Assembly: GCA_011033025.1 (NCBI GenBank)
Contig: WFMF01000003.1
Location: 1,643,483-1,707,482, forward strand
DNA length: 64,000 bases
From: Beroe forskalii
Taxonomy: Eukaryota > Ctenophora > Nuda > Beroida > Beroidae
Reading direction: 5' to 3'
In this document: in pieces, positions 22,197 through 34,761 of the stretch
Layout of the letters: the number at the start of each line of letters is the position of its first letter
Numbering within the stretch: the first letter of the stretch is position 1
The notes under the pieces: generated by a model
What the model was told of the DNA's origin: nothing
Seen by the model: only the letters and a program-made list of their open reading frames with translations
Databases searched by the model: none
Made by a program: the position numbers and the translations under genes

Positions 22197-22965
22197 CATA
22201 GCTTCATCCTGGGTCCAATCCCCCCCCTGAATTTTTCAACTCCCCCTTGACAAAAACCTCCCCTGAATTTTCAAAATCCTCAATCCCCCCTTTGGCCACC
22301 CGCCCCTGAATTTCAAAAATTCAAACAACCCCCACCAAAAACTTAGAAAATTTTTCTAAGATATGTCCATTGAAATTTTACAATAGAATCAATCGAAACT
22401 AGAAACTTAATGACAAGATGAAAGTATGTAGGTACTTATGTAAACTATGAAATGTGACTGACAGACAAGAAATTTAGTCAATTTGAGTTTTTTACATATA
22501 ATATATAATATTTCTAATGACTGAAATGGTAATGAAGTTCAATTTTAATGTAAATCCTTGAATATCCTAATTGTAAGGGATCATGGCATGAAACCAAGCC
22601 TCAGGGATATTGTCAACACAATATTAAAACATAGAAACACATTAGTTAAGTTGATATCACTTGAAAATGGCAGGGAATTGAAGTATTGTAGTTATTTGGA
22701 AGTCTTACAAGAAGATAGCGGGGGTCTGGGGGCGCAGCCCCCAGAAGCCAGAGGGTCGGAGAAAAAATATTTCTCACGGAAATAGGATTTTCATCTCAAA
22801 TTTTGAAATTCTTCTGCCAGATCCCAATCCCCCCCTTAATTTTTTCACTCCCCCCTCCAGTCTAAGTCCCCCCAGAATCATTGAAATTAGGGCAACCCCC
22901 CACCTACCTTATCTGACCCAAAATCTTCATCCCCCCCCTTTTCTTAGGGGGGGGATGAAGCTATG
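22197..22965. mobile_element. hAT-like non-autonomous element with 13-bp inverted ends
   Basis: The left end CATAGCTTCATCC and right end GGATGAAGCTATG are perfect inverted repeats. The host satellite word GGCATAT is present on both sides (22190-22196 and 22966-22972), a 7-bp duplication that could be read as 8 bp, since the next base is C at both sites. The body contains C-rich stretches near both ends and no transposase. It also carries a copy of the GGGGGCGCAGCCCCC stem (22724-22760) seen twice near 39.8-39.96 kb. The uninterrupted satellite unit defines the empty site exactly. Confidence 0.85.
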
Positions 22966-25885
22966 GGCATATCTGGTCTCAAATCGCCACGTCCCATCCA
23001 TGGGACTTTTGACACATATTTGACACACTTTTTGCGCATCTATGGGACGTGGGATTTGGGCGTGGCCGAAAGTTGGAGATGGTTGGTTTGGCACTCAGGA
23101 ACTCTAAAATATGTTTTCCCATCATAATATTACGTTTTGGAGGCATATCTGATCTCAAATCGCCACGTTCCATCCATGGGACTTTTGACACATATTTGAC
23201 ACACTTTTCGCGCATTTATGGGACGTGGGATTTGGGCGTGGCCGAAAGTTGGATATGGTTGGTTTGGCACTCAGAACTCTAAAATATGTTTTCCCATCAT
23301 AATAATACGTTTTGGAGGCATATCTGGTCTCAAATCGCCACGTCCCATCCATGGGACTTTTGACACATATTTGACACACTTTTTGCGCATTTATGGGACG
23401 TGGGATTTGGGCGTGGCCGAAAGTTGGAGATGGTTGCTTTGGCACTCAGGAACTCTAAAATATGTTTTCCCATCATAATAATACGTTTTGGAGGCATATC
23501 TGGTCTCAAATCGCCACGTCCCATGGCTTGACACAGATTTGACACACTTTTCGAGAATTTATGGGACGTGGGATTTGGGCGTGGCCGAGGGTTGGGCGTG
23601 GTTGGTTTGGCACTCAGGAACTCTGAAATATGTTATCTCATCATAATAATACGTTTTCGGGTCATATATCGCCTCAAATCGCCACGTCCCATCCATGGGA
23701 CTTTTGACACATATTTGACACACTTTTTAGATTTATGGGACGTGGGATTTGGGCGTGGCCGAAAGTTGGAGATGGTTGCTTTGGCACTCAGGAACTCTAA
23801 AATATGTTTTCCCATCATAATATTACGTTTTGGAGGCATATCTGATCTCAAATCGCCACGTTCCATCCATGGGACTTTTGACACATATTTGACACACTTT
23901 TCGCGCATTTATGGGACGTGGGATTTGGGCGTGGCCGAAAGTTGGATATGGTTGGTTTGGCACTCAGGAACTCTAAAATATGTTTTCCCATCATAGTAAT
24001 ACGTTTTGGAGGCATATCTGGTCTCAAATCGCCACGTCCCATCCATGGGACTTTTGACACATATTTGACACACTTTTGCGCATTTATGGGACGTGGGATT
24101 TGGGCATGGCCGAAAGTTGGGGATGGTTGATTTGGCACTCAGGAACTCTAAAATATGTTATCTCATCATAATAATACGTTTTGGAGGCATATCTGGTCTC
24201 AAATCGCCACGTCCCATGGCTTGACACAGATTTGACACACTTTTCGAGAATTTATGGGACGTGGGATTTGGGCGTGGCCGAGGGTTGGGCGTGGTTGGTT
24301 TGGCACTCAGGAACTCTGAAATATGTTATCTCATCATAATAATACGTTTTCGGGTCATATATCGCCTCAAATCGCCACGTCCCATCCATGGGACTTTTGA
24401 CACATATTTGACACACTTTTTGCGCATTTATGGGACGTGGGATTTGGGCGTGGCCGAAAGTTGGAGATGGTTGCTTTGGCACTCAGGAACTCTAAAATAT
24501 GTTTTCCCATCATAATATTACGTTTTGGAGGCATATCTGATCTCAAATCGCCACCTTCCATCCATGGGACTTTTGACACATATTTGACACACTTTTCGGC
24601 GCATTTATGGGACGTGGGATTTGGGCGTGGCCGAAAGTTGGATATGGTTGGTTTGGCACTCAGGAACTCTAAAATATGTTTTCCCATCATAATAATACGT
24701 TTTGGAGGCATATCTGGTCTCAAATCGCCACGTCCCATCCATGGGACTTTTGACACATATTTGACACACTTTTTGCGCATTTATGGGACGTGGGATTTGG
24801 GCGTGGCCGAAAGTTGGAGATGGTTGGTTTGGCACTCAGGAACTCTAAAATATGTTTTCCCATCATAATATTACGTTTTGGAGGCATATCTGATCTCAAA
24901 TCGCCACGTTCCATCCATGGGACTTTTGACACATATTTGACACACTTTTCGCGCATTTATGGGACGGGATTTGGGTGTGGCTGAAAGTTGGATATGGTTG
25001 GTTTGGCACTCAGGAACTCTAAAATATGTTTTCCCATCATAATAATACGTTTTGGAGGCATATCTGGTCTCAAATCGCCACGTCCCATGGCTTGACACAG
25101 ATTTGACACACTTTTCGAGAATTTATGGGACGTGGGATTTGGGCGTGGCCGAGGGTTGGGCGTGGTTGGTTTGGCACTCAGGAACTCTGAAATATGTTAT
25201 CTCATCATAATAATACGTTTTCGGGTCATATATCGCCTCAAATCGCCACGTCCCATCCATGGGACTTTTGACACATATTTGACACACTTTTTGCGCATTT
25301 ATGGGACGTGGGATTTGGGCGTGGCCGAAAGTTGGAGATGGTTGCTTTGGCACTCAGGAACTCTAAAATATGTTTTCCCATCATAATATTACGTTTTGGA
25401 GGCATATCTGATCTCAAATCGCCACGTTCCATCCATGGGACTTTTGACACATATTTGACACACTTTTCGCGCATTTATGGGACGTGGGATTTGGGCGTGG
25501 CCGAAAGTTGGAGATGGTTGGTTTGGCACTCAGGAACTCTAAAATATGTTTTCCCATCATAATAATACGTTTGGAGGCATATCTGGTCTCAAATCGCCAC
25601 GTCCCATCCATGGGACTTTTGACACATATTTGACACACTTTTTGCGCATTTATGGGACGTGGGATTTGGGCGTGGCCGAAAGTTGGAGATGGTTGCTTTG
25701 GCACTCAGGAACTCTAAAATATGTTTTCCCATCATAATATTACGTTTTGGAGGCATATCTGATCTCAAATCGCCACGTTCCATCCATGGGACTTTTGACA
25801 CATATTTGACACACTTTTCGCGCATTTATGGGACGTGGGATTTGGGCGTGGCCGAAAGTTGGATATGGTTGGTTTGGTACTAAAT
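22966..25885. repeat. roughly 170-bp satellite, orientation 2, homogeneous part
   Basis: About 17 highly similar units. Subtypes repeat in order: a variant with GCCGAGGGTTGGGCGTGG and TTATCTCATCATAATAAT recurs at about 23580, 24275 and 25145, showing a higher-order repeat of several units. The array ends inside a unit at about 25880, exactly where the LINE ORF begins. Confidence 0.9.
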
Positions 25886-27396
25886 CTCTCAAAGAAGCAC
25901 TTGCTGCTAAATTTATTAAAAAAGACTCTCATTTTTCTACATTTTTCCAAAATATATCTGGAAACAAGTCTAATTTCAATAGACTGGTGACAGAAATTCA
26001 TGGGATGCCACTCAAATTTTCAGTTATTGGAATCTCTGAAACAAATGCAAGTGAGGCAGAAAGCAAGGTATATTCATTGTCAGATGAATATGAATCCATA
26101 TATCAAGGTAAGATTAAAAATAAGTCTAGTGGTAGTGGAGTAGGGCTTTATGTCAACAAAAAATTTTGTTTCTCTAAAGTCAATGAACTCTCCATCTGCA
26201 ATGACGACATTGAATCTCTCTTTATTAAACTGACTAACACAGCAAAACCAATGTATGTTGGTGTTATTTATAGGCCTCCCAGTGGAAATGCAGAATCATT
26301 CAGAGGTTACTTCAGTAAGATATTAGAATATTTACCTCAGCAAAACTCATTTATTCTTGGGGATTTCAATCATGACCTACATAATTTAAAATCAGTTGAT
26401 ACACAAAAATATGAAGAAACTGTCCTCTCCTATAATTACTGTCCACTTATATCTGTCTCAACGCACTGCAGGCCAAATTGCTGTGAGACATGCATTGATA
26501 ACATTCTTACTAATAGCTCTGAAAATGTCGTCATTTCAGGTACCTTGGAGTTCGAAATTAACAATCACTCGCCAGTGTTCCAAATTTCAAATTACCCATC
26601 CCCTCCCCAAAAACTTGAAGAGAAAATAACCATCCACTATGACTATAGCAACAACAACCTTGATCGATATAAATCTGATATTGAAGTGTCCCTTGCAAGA
26701 GCATCAATGGATGAATCTCTGACATCCATTGGTGATTTCATGGCAATACTCCAGGCCTCAGTTGATAGAACATGCAAACTCGCGACTCCAAAAACTACTA
26801 AAAGAAACACAATTAACAATCCATGGATTACACATGGAATCATTATCTCAATAAACAAAAAGGATCAGTTGTACTCAGAATACCGCAAAGCTAAAAAGAA
26901 AAATGCCTCAAATATTTCTGAAATATATGAAACATACAACTGTTATCTTAAAAATCTAAGGAAAACTATAGACCTGGCTAAGAAGAACCACATCAAAAAC
27001 TTATTTTGTCAATATCAAAATGATAGCAAAAAAACATGGCAAGTAATAAATAAACTACGTGGCAAGAATGTGTCTGTTGGAAACACATCATTTGTGATTG
27101 ACAATGAGCGCATTCTATGTAGGCGTTTAATTGCAAATAAATTTAATGAATATTTCAATTCTCTTGCACAGAACCTTAACAATGATGTATACGGGAAATG
27201 TCCTCTGTCTTCATTGCCATCTTTCAGAACATTCCTTGATAGACCATGCAACATGTCCATAATACTTACAGAAACTTCTACTCAAGAAATTGAAAATATT
27301 ATCGATGGACTTGATACTAAAAAGGCCAGTGATATTCCCACAATCCTTGTAAAAAAAAAAAAAATGCTCTACTGTTATATCCCCATATTTATGTGA
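25886..27396 (+). CDS. LINE apurinic-type endonuclease domain and linker
   Basis: Contains the family landmarks in order: ISETNA (catalytic Glu motif), GVGLYV, VGVIYRPPSGN (the YRPP block), FILGDFNHDL (GDFN) and INNHSPVFQIS (the SDH-like motif, here NNHSP). The N-terminal Asn-Arg-Ser block is only weakly visible, since the element is truncated near there. The upstream 20 codons of the same open frame are satellite and do not belong to the protein. The reading ends early at 27396 because of the A-run frame slip. Confidence 0.85.
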
Positions 27397-27412
27397 AATT
27401 TATAACAAATAT

Positions 27413-28978
27413 ATGGATCTTGGAGATTTCCCGTCTATTCTCAAAGTTGGCAAAATAACACCTATCCACAAAAAGGATAACAAAGATTGCCTAGAGAATT
27501 ATAGGCCTATATCAACTCTCCCAATCTTTGGTAAAATATTTGAAAAAATCATATATGAAAGGCTCTATAATTTCTTTACTGATAATGACACACTCTCTAA
27601 CTCACAGTTTGGATTCCGGAAAAAACACTCCACTACACATGCTCTCCATCACTCCATAGACATTATTAACGAAGCACATAGAAATAAGGAACATATGATT
27701 GGCATATTTATTGACTTAAGCAAGGCATTTGACACCTTAGATCATGAAATACTTATAAGTAAGCTTGAAAATGCTGGTATTCGCGGAACACCTCTAAAAC
27801 TTGTAAGCAGCTATCTTACTGATAGGGTGCAGTATACCAACTTTATGGGCGAGGGCTCTACAGATATGAAAGTAAGATATGGTGTACCACAGGGATCAGT
27901 ACTGGGCCCTCTACTGTTCCTTCTCTACATAAATGATATCGCTAACTGCTGTAATGAAACTAACTGCAAATTTATACTCTATGCTGATGATACTAATCTA
28001 TTTGTGAAAGGTGAAAATCGTGAATCTACTGTGTCAGTTGCCAACAAAGTCCTTAATTCTATAGTGACATATATGAAAAGTAACTTATTACATATAAACC
28101 TTTCTAAGTGCTGCTTTGTTCACTTCATTCCAAAGTCTATCAGCTTAAGTCAAATCAGAGGTACATGTGCTCGTAACAGAACCTACTCCAGGAAGGCCGA
28201 CCTTAGTCCAGTTCTTATAGACGAAGTTAAGATCCCTGAAGTCGAATCAGCTAAATTTCTGGGTATTATAATTGATAATAAGTTGTCATGGGCAGAACAT
28301 ATTGAATTCCTGAGTAAAAAGCTGAAATCTGCTACTGGTATCATTAACCACATCAGACAATACATTCCTCCAGAAAATTACAAGGCTTTATATCATGCTC
28401 TCTTTGAAAGCCACATGAATTATGGTATTACAGTATTTGGAGGAGCAAATAAGAGCCTCACTGAAAAGCTTTTTCGCATCCAAAAACACTGTGTCAGGGT
28501 CTTATTTGGAGACAGGGAGGCCTTCCTGGAGAAATCTAAGACTTGTGCAAGGGTTAGAGAACTTGATTACCAAAAACCTGGTCATGAATTATATGTAAAA
28601 GAACATTCCAAACCAATATTTAACAAAAACCAAATACTTGCATTCAAAAATAGTTATCACTACAACCTGGGTCTGGAGTTGGCCAAGATAATAAAATTTA
28701 AACTGCCACTTGCATTGTCCCAAAAGACCAATTTTAGTAATAGAAATAATAAAACACTTCTACTCTTGCAAAATTCTGCGGATAAAGGCTTTATATGTCG
28801 TGCAGCACCAATTTGGAATAAAGTCTTAAAATCACTCTTTCATGATAAGTCAATTGATGATTTAGAGATTGATTCAATGAAAGAGAAATTGAAAACCTCA
28901 CTACAAACTGTTCAAAATAACCACCACAACTTGGAATGGTATCCCATGAATTTCGATTTTCACCATATAAAACCATGA
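27413..28978 (+). CDS. LINE reverse transcriptase and C-terminal domain
   Basis: All main RT blocks are intact: ENYRPISTLP, GFRKKHSTTHAL, FIDLSKAFDTLDHEIL, YGVPQGSVLGPLLFLLYIND, YADDTNLF (catalytic YADD) and KFLGIIIDNKLSW. It copies element RNA at a nicked target. The true frame continues upstream into the endonuclease piece before 27364. No RNase H follows, which separates this family from the two RNase H-bearing fragments at 7-8 and 13.7-14.5 kb. No stop interrupts the 521 codons, so the copy is young or the single break is an assembly slip. Confidence 0.9.
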   Translation: MDLGDFPSILKVGKITPIHKKDNKDCLENYRPISTLPIFGKIFEKIIYERLYNFFTDNDTLSNSQFGFRKKHSTTHALHHSIDIINEAHRNKEHMIGIFIDLSKAFDTLDHEILISKLENAGIRGTPLKLVSSYLTDRVQYTNFMGEGSTDMKVRYGVPQGSVLGPLLFLLYINDIANCCNETNCKFILYADDTNLFVKGENRESTVSVANKVLNSIVTYMKSNLLHINLSKCCFVHFIPKSISLSQIRGTCARNRTYSRKADLSPVLIDEVKIPEVESAKFLGIIIDNKLSWAEHIEFLSKKLKSATGIINHIRQYIPPENYKALYHALFESHMNYGITVFGGANKSLTEKLFRIQKHCVRVLFGDREAFLEKSKTCARVRELDYQKPGHELYVKEHSKPIFNKNQILAFKNSYHYNLGLELAKIIKFKLPLALSQKTNFSNRNNKTLLLLQNSADKGFICRAAPIWNKVLKSLFHDKSIDDLEIDSMKEKLKTSLQTVQNNHHNLEWYPMNFDFHHIKP

Positions 28979-29200
28979 GAGCTTCTGATAACTACCAAAT
29001 ACCAAACCTCTCCTTGCAAAACTTTCAAAAGCTGCTAGACCTGTGGAAATCAAACCACCATAGGGCTAGCAACAAAACAATTTCAGAAGAAGTTACTCAA
29101 AAAGAAGTACAAAACAGAACACTGTTGTAACGTATTTATGTGGTAAGTATTTTGTGTGTTTTTCTTTCTTTCTCTCCAATAAACATATCAATTAGTTGGT

Positions 29201-30283
29201 CAATCATCCAATTAATTGATTAATTTATTTATTGATTGATAACATTTTTTGCATTATATTAATTCTAATTATATGCTTATATTGCTAGTGATTTGATATC
29301 ATTGTTTACCAGTGAGTTTTTGATATCATGATGAACCACTCATTGTTTACCAGTGAGTTTTTATTATCATGATTATTTCTTTTAAATTATTTTATAAAAC
29401 ATGAAAAACAAAAACAACAATAGACTTGCCAGTGCTGGTGGAACCTGTGAAGAATTTAATATACCAAAATATATTTAGTCATCTCACCATAATTCCTGGA
29501 CTCGTTAATATTGTATAGTCTATTATGTACAAATGAAACTTGAAGCCATGAGCTAAGTAACCAATTGCAAGGTGCACTGGTGGGTACAGAAGGTAAGAAA
29601 TACTCCGTATTCTCCATACTCAACACTTTGATTGGCAAGCATGTAATTATAACTTTTTCCCCTGCCACTTAATATTTTACATAAATCATGAGCAAACTAA
29701 TCTAGTGGTAGATCGCCGTGAACTTTCAAGATGACAGACTGTTCTTCCAGCACTGAACATAAATCTCATTCTACGAGGAATTGGCAATGTGCAAAATGAT
29801 TTCACAACCCCATGAACTAATATCTCGAATAAAGTTCTATTGGCTGTAAGGCTTCCACTGGATTAAAATATTTTTGGCTCCTCCCATCTGTGTGTAAAGT
29901 TGCATAGTTTTCAAACTTATTAATAAATAACTAGGTATAGTAGAATAAATAAAAATGCTAATAACATTTTGTAGTCTATAAGTATACAATCTAATAGTGA
30001 AATGGGTATTTTCTGCCATCTTACTAACTCCATGATATGGAGCCCAATAAAACATTTCAATAGCCACAGAACATGTCCAACTAGATGAAGTATTTGTTTG
30101 AAATCTGATATTGATTAATTTTTACATGAAATGCCACTGAAGGAATTCCAATACCATAATGAAGTAATAATCAGAAAAACTGTAATTGAATTCAGAAGAT
30201 TCATGATATATTTTATATTATTATTGTATATTGTTTGAGTGAAATAAAATTTTTCGTTTCCTTAAAAATTTTTCGTTTCCTTA
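29201..30283. other. AT-rich stretch without a recognised gene
   Basis: Contains two copies of CATTGTTTACCAGTGAGTTTTT near 29301 and 29341 and no convincing coding sequence. Confidence 0.5.
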
Positions 30284-32103
30284 TCACTAACAGGGGACCC
30301 TATCAAGTTAACAGAGGTCCCTATCACTAACAGGGGACCCTATCAAGTTAACAGAGGTCCCTATCACTAACAGGGGACCTATCAAGTAAACAGAGGTCCC
30401 TATCACTAACAGGGGACCCTATCAAGTAAACAGAGGTCCCTATCACTAACAGGGGACCCTATCAAGTTAACAGAGGTCCCTATCACTAACAGGGGACCCT
30501 ATCAAGTTAACAGAGGTCCCTATCACTAACAGGGGACCCTATCAAGCAAACAGAGGTCCCTATCACTAACAGGGGACCCTATCAAGTTAACAGAGGTCCC
30601 TATCACTAACAGGGGACCCTATCAAGTTAACATAGGACCCTATCACTAACAGGGGACCCTATCAAGTTAACAGAGGTCCCTATCACTAACAGGGGACCCT
30701 TTCAAGTTAACAGAGGTCCCTATCACTAACAGGGGACCCTATCAAGTTAATGGGACCCTATCAAGTTAACAGAGGTCCCTATCACTAACAGGGGACCCTA
30801 TCAAGTTAACAGAGGTCCCTATCACTAACAGGGGACCCTATCAAGTTAACAGAGGTCCCTATCACTAACAGGGGACCCTATCAAGTTAACAGAGGTCCCT
30901 ATCACTAACAGGGGACCCTATCAAGTAAAAAGAGGTCCCTATCACTAACAGGGGACCCTATCAAGTAAACAGAGGTCCCTATCACTAACAGGGGACCCTA
31001 TCAAGTAAACAGAGGTCCCTATCACTAACAGGGGACCCTATCAAGTTAACATAGGACCCTATCACTAACAGGGGACCCTATCAAGTTAACAGAGGTCCCT
31101 ATCACTAACAGGGGACCCTATCAAGTAAACAGAGGTCCCTATCACTAACAGGGGACCCTATCAAGTTAACAGAGGTCCCTATCACTAACAGGGGACCCTA
31201 TCAAGTTAACAGAGGTCCCTATCACTAACAGGGGACCCTATCAAGTTAACATAGGACCCTATCACTAACAGGGGACCCTATCAAGTTAACAGAGGACCCT
31301 ATCACTAAAGGGGACACTATCAAGTTAACAGAGGACCCTATCACTAACAGGGGACCCTATCAAACAACAGAGGTCCCTATCACTAACAGGGGACCCTATC
31401 AAGTTAACAGAGGTCCCTATCACTAACAGGGGACCCTATCAAGTTAACAGAGGTCCCTATCACTAACAGGGGACCCTATCAAGTTAACAGAGGTCCCTAT
31501 CACTAACAGGGGACCCTATCAAGTTAACAGAGGTCCCTATCACTAACAGGGGACCCTATCAAGTTAACAGAGGTCCCTATAACTAACAGGGGACCCTATC
31601 AAGTTAACATAGGACCCTATCACTAACAGGGGACCCTATCAAGTTAACAGAGGTCCCTATCACTAACAGGGGACCCTATCAAGTTAACAGAGGTCCCTAT
31701 CACTAACAGGGGACCCTATCAAGTTAACAAAGGTCCCTATCACTAACAGGGGACCCTATCAAGTTAACATAGGACCCTATCACTAACAGGGGACCCTATC
31801 AAGTAAACAGAGGTCCCTATCACTAACAGGGGACCCTATCAAGTTAACAGAGGTCCCTATCACTAACAGGGACCCTATCAAGTTAACAGAGGTCCCTATC
31901 ACTAACAGGGGACCCTATCAAGTTAACAGAGGTCCCTATCACTAACAGGGGACCCTATCAAGTTAACATAGGACCCTATCACTAACAGAGGTCCCTATCA
32001 CTAACAGGGGACCCTATCAAGTAAACAGAGGTCCCTATCACTAACAGGGGACCCTCTCAAGTAAACAGAGGTCCCTAACACTAACAGAGGCCCCAAGTAA
32101 CGT
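30284..32103. repeat. 40-bp satellite, first array
   Basis: About 45 head-to-tail units built as AGAGGTCCCTATCACTAACA then GGGGACCCTATCAAGTTAAC. Each unit holds the inverted pair GGTCCC/GGGACC. Two variant positions recur: AAGTTAAC against AAGTAAAC, and AGAGGTCCC against ATAGGACCC. The array is clean and ends in decayed units at 32060-32100. Contiguous units without unique spacers exclude a CRISPR-like array. Confidence 0.95.
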
Positions 32104-32560
32104 CGGACACCGGGATTTTTGAACAAATTATCTCAAAAAAGCGCATGTGTCTCGAAATAAAAAGTGACAACTAGGAAAAAACCCGTACTGAACTCGTAAT
32201 AAACTGCAATAACCCGCAATAACCCGAAAAAACCGTCATACCCGCAAAAAACCGCATTAGCTCATTAAAACCCAAGAAAACCCGCAATAACTCGCGAAAA
32301 ACCGGCAAAAACCCGCAATAGCTCGTCAAAACCCGTAAAAGCCGCAATAGCTCGTCAAAACCCCGTGAAAACCCGCATTAGCTCGGAAAAACCCGTAAAA
32401 AATCCGCAAAGAACATAAAAACCCGCGAAAAACCGCAAGAGCTCGCAAAGACCGTTAGAACACGTGAAAATCCATAAAAAATCACGAAAACCCGCAAAAA
32501 AACCCGTGAAGGCCCGTTCAAACCCACAAAAACAGTGGAAACCCGTATGACGTCATCAAT
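32104..32560. repeat. AAAACCCGCAATA-type short repeat
   Basis: Degenerate repeats of about 10-20 bases (CCCGCAATAGCTCG, AAAACCCGTAAAA) fill this stretch. No coding potential. Confidence 0.8.
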
Positions 32561-32821
32561 TATCAAATTATACACTTTAATTAATTATAAACTACACCGT
32601 ACACACAAGTAACATTGTGAACAAAATGATCTACTTTCAAGTTTCTAATCATTCGGAAGAAAATGCCGACCATTATTTTTCAAAATTTCAACTAATATTT
32701 AATGATAAATGAATACAGTAAGAACTTCCTACTTATCACTGCAACACATAACTTGAGTAACTCAACACGGCTAAAACCACAATTATATAACGGGTTTTAC
32801 GGGCAAAATAGAGATCAATTA

Positions 32822-32910
32822 GTTATGGGGGGGGCAACCCCAAAATTTAACCCCTATTTGCCTTTTCGATATCCATTTGGGGGTTTATGGGGGTTAAATT
32901 TTCCAGGTGC
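32822..32910. repeat. G-block repeat, copy 1
   Basis: GGGGGGGGCAACCCC, then ATTTGCC...GATATC, then GGGGGTTTATGGGG. A related direct copy lies at 40972-41068, on the other side of the 20-bp satellite block. Confidence 0.6.
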
Positions 32911-33079
32911 CATTTCAAAATGATCAAAATTTCAAACAAAATGGCTTACAGTAATTGTGGTAAAAATTTGCAATTCTTGCAAACCTTGCTCAACTTTAAA
33001 GACGTTTTTCAACTAAAAGCGAAGAAAGGAAGAAAAGTTAAGCCAAAAATCTCTTAAAAAAATGGTACCATTCTAGGAG

Positions 33080-33312
33080 AAAGGGTCAAAAATCAAAAAA
33101 ATGTTACCATTTCGAAAGGGACCAAAAATGGCGCCATTTCAGAAAAACGTTCGAAAATCCGCAACAAAAATGGTACCATTTCAAACTGTCAAAATTCCTC
33201 AACAAAAAATGGTACCATTTCAAAAAAGGGTAGAAAATCATCAACGAAAAATGGTACCAATTCAAAGAAGGGCCAAAAATAGTCAATAAAAAATGGTACC
33301 AATTCAGAAATT
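33080..33312. repeat. AATGGTACCATTTC tandem repeat
   Basis: About six units of roughly 38-42 bases, each centred on the palindrome AATGGTACCATT followed by CAAAA-rich sequence. ORFs open on both strands are by-products. A short related piece occurs at 40850-40925. Confidence 0.85.
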
Positions 33313-33479
33313 AATGTATTTTGTCCAAACAGAGCTGTTAGTGCCTCTTAGGACTATATTAGTATATTTGTTTAATTCCTGTTTAATTCCTGTTTAATTC
33401 CTGAATCAAAAAGAAGAAGGATTTCAAAAATTCGTATCCGGTGCAATTTAAGAGTTACTCATTTTTAAGGCAGTTTTAA

Positions 33480-33838
33480 GGTGTCAAGGATAAGGAGTGG
33501 TGCCAAGGATAAGAAGTGGTGTCAGGGATTGTGAGCGGTGCCAAGGATAAGGAGTGATGTCAAGGATAAAGAGTGATGTCAAGGAGTTTGAAGTGGTGTC
33601 AAGGATTGTAGAGTGACGTCAAGGATTGTGGATTGGTGCCAAGGATAAGGAGTGATGTCAAGGATAAAGAGTGGTGTCAAGGATTGTAGAGTGATGTCAA
33701 GGATTGTGGAGTGATGCCAAGGATTGCTGAGTGGAGTCAAGGATTGTGGAGTGGTGTCAAGGACAAAGCGTGACGTCAAGGATAAGGAATGATGTCAAGG
33801 ATAAAGAGTGATGTCAAGGGGTTTGAAGTGGTGTCAAG
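33480..33838. repeat. 20-bp satellite (GTGATGTCAAGGATTGTAGA), left block
   Basis: Units of about 20 bases with a fixed TGTCAAGGAT core and variable tails (TGTAGA, AAGGAG, AAAGAG, TGTGGA). Interrupted at 33839 by a non-repeat island. Confidence 0.95.
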
Positions 33839-33993
33839 CGGAAGGGGCAATACTTGGAACTTCGATACGAATATGAAACATAATTTGAATCAAACGTTAA
33901 ATAGGTAATAAGTTGTATCGACTACATAGGTAAATTTATCAATCAATAGTCTGAATCAAACGTGAATACATTAAAATAAAAGCTGATTAAAAT

Positions 33994-34435
33994 CTAAAGC
34001 AGATCCCCTCTCTTCTTCATGTCCTTGCAGAGCTGGGAGTACATCTCCTCCGCCAATATCTCCTTGCAGTCCTTCAGTAGCTGGGCATCCTCCATGCCCT
34101 CCTCCACCAACTTCACGAACTGAGCCTTGTCAATGATCCTCATTTCTGCAATAGGTTTCCACTTATAAAAAGTGGTCTTCTTGCTGCCTGCTGCAGTAAT
34201 GGCATCACTTGACGAGGTTCCAGTGTTCACAAGATGCAGCACCTTTGAGTAGTCGTCATGGATGCTGTCTGCGTGGGAGGTCTTCCTCTTCTTTCTGAAA
34301 CGCTGCCCAACTGGAGCCGGTCGAGGCAAGCCCCTCTGACCCGACGGTTGGTGAGAGTCAGCTACAGGATAGGTTGTAGGATCAGCAGCAGGGTGTGCAA
34401 GGGGGGAGGCGATGGTGGTCGGGCTTCTTGGATAC
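33994..34435 (-). pseudogene. fragment of a helix-turn-helix-like gene inside the satellite
   Basis: The minus-strand frame ending at 33994 encodes a Pro-rich segment, a basic RFRKKRKTSHADS stretch and DDYSKVLHLVNTGTSSSDAI, then TAAGSKKTTFYKWKPIAEMR, then an acidic helical tail ending KDMKKRGDLL. The S-D-A-I...S-K-K-T-T-F-Y-K-W pattern resembles a homeodomain-like HTH as found in transposon-derived proteins, but I cannot name the family. Upstream of about 34435 the open frame is satellite translation, so the true 5' part is missing. It is the only non-repetitive coding island in the 33.5-39.6 kb satellite. Confidence 0.5.
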
Positions 34436-34761
34436 TGCCAAGGATTGTAGAGTGACGTCAAGGATTGTGGATTGGTGTCAAGGATGAAGAGTAATGGCAA
34501 GGATAAGGAGTGATGTCAAGGATAAAGAGTGATTTCAAGGATTTCGAGAAATTTCATGGATTATAGAGTGATGTCAAGGACTGTGGAGTGGTGTCAAGAA
34601 TAAGGAGTGGTGTCAAGAATAATGAGTGGTGTAAAGGATTGTAGAATGATGTCAAGGATTGTGGAGTGGTGTCAAGGATAAAGAGTGATGTCAAGGATAA
34701 GGAGTGATGTCAAGGATAAAGAGTGATGTCAAGGAGGTTGGAGTGGTGTCAAGGATTATAG
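34436..34761. repeat. 20-bp satellite, middle block
   Basis: Same units as 33480-33838, resuming directly after the gene fragment and ending at the left end of a terminal-inverted-repeat element. Confidence 0.95.

Larger units (their letters stand above)
25886..29200 (+). mobile_element. nearly complete LINE ORF2 (endonuclease plus reverse transcriptase), CR1/jockey-like
   Basis: One non-LTR element runs from a 5' truncation within the satellite to a 3' UTR with AATAAA (about 29175) and a TTGATTGA-like tail. The two coding pieces below are in adjacent frames, separated by one slip in an A-run at 27351-27363. No ORF1 is attached. The satellite does not resume on the 3' side, so the element marks the array edge or came with a rearrangement. 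Confidence 0.85.

Noticed and set aside
30284-32103. Regular 40-bp direct repeats resembling a CRISPR array
   Set aside because: Units are contiguous with no unique spacers, there are no cas genes, and the genome is eukaryotic.
33101-33289. 62-codon ORF open on both strands
   Set aside because: It translates the GGTACC tandem repeat.
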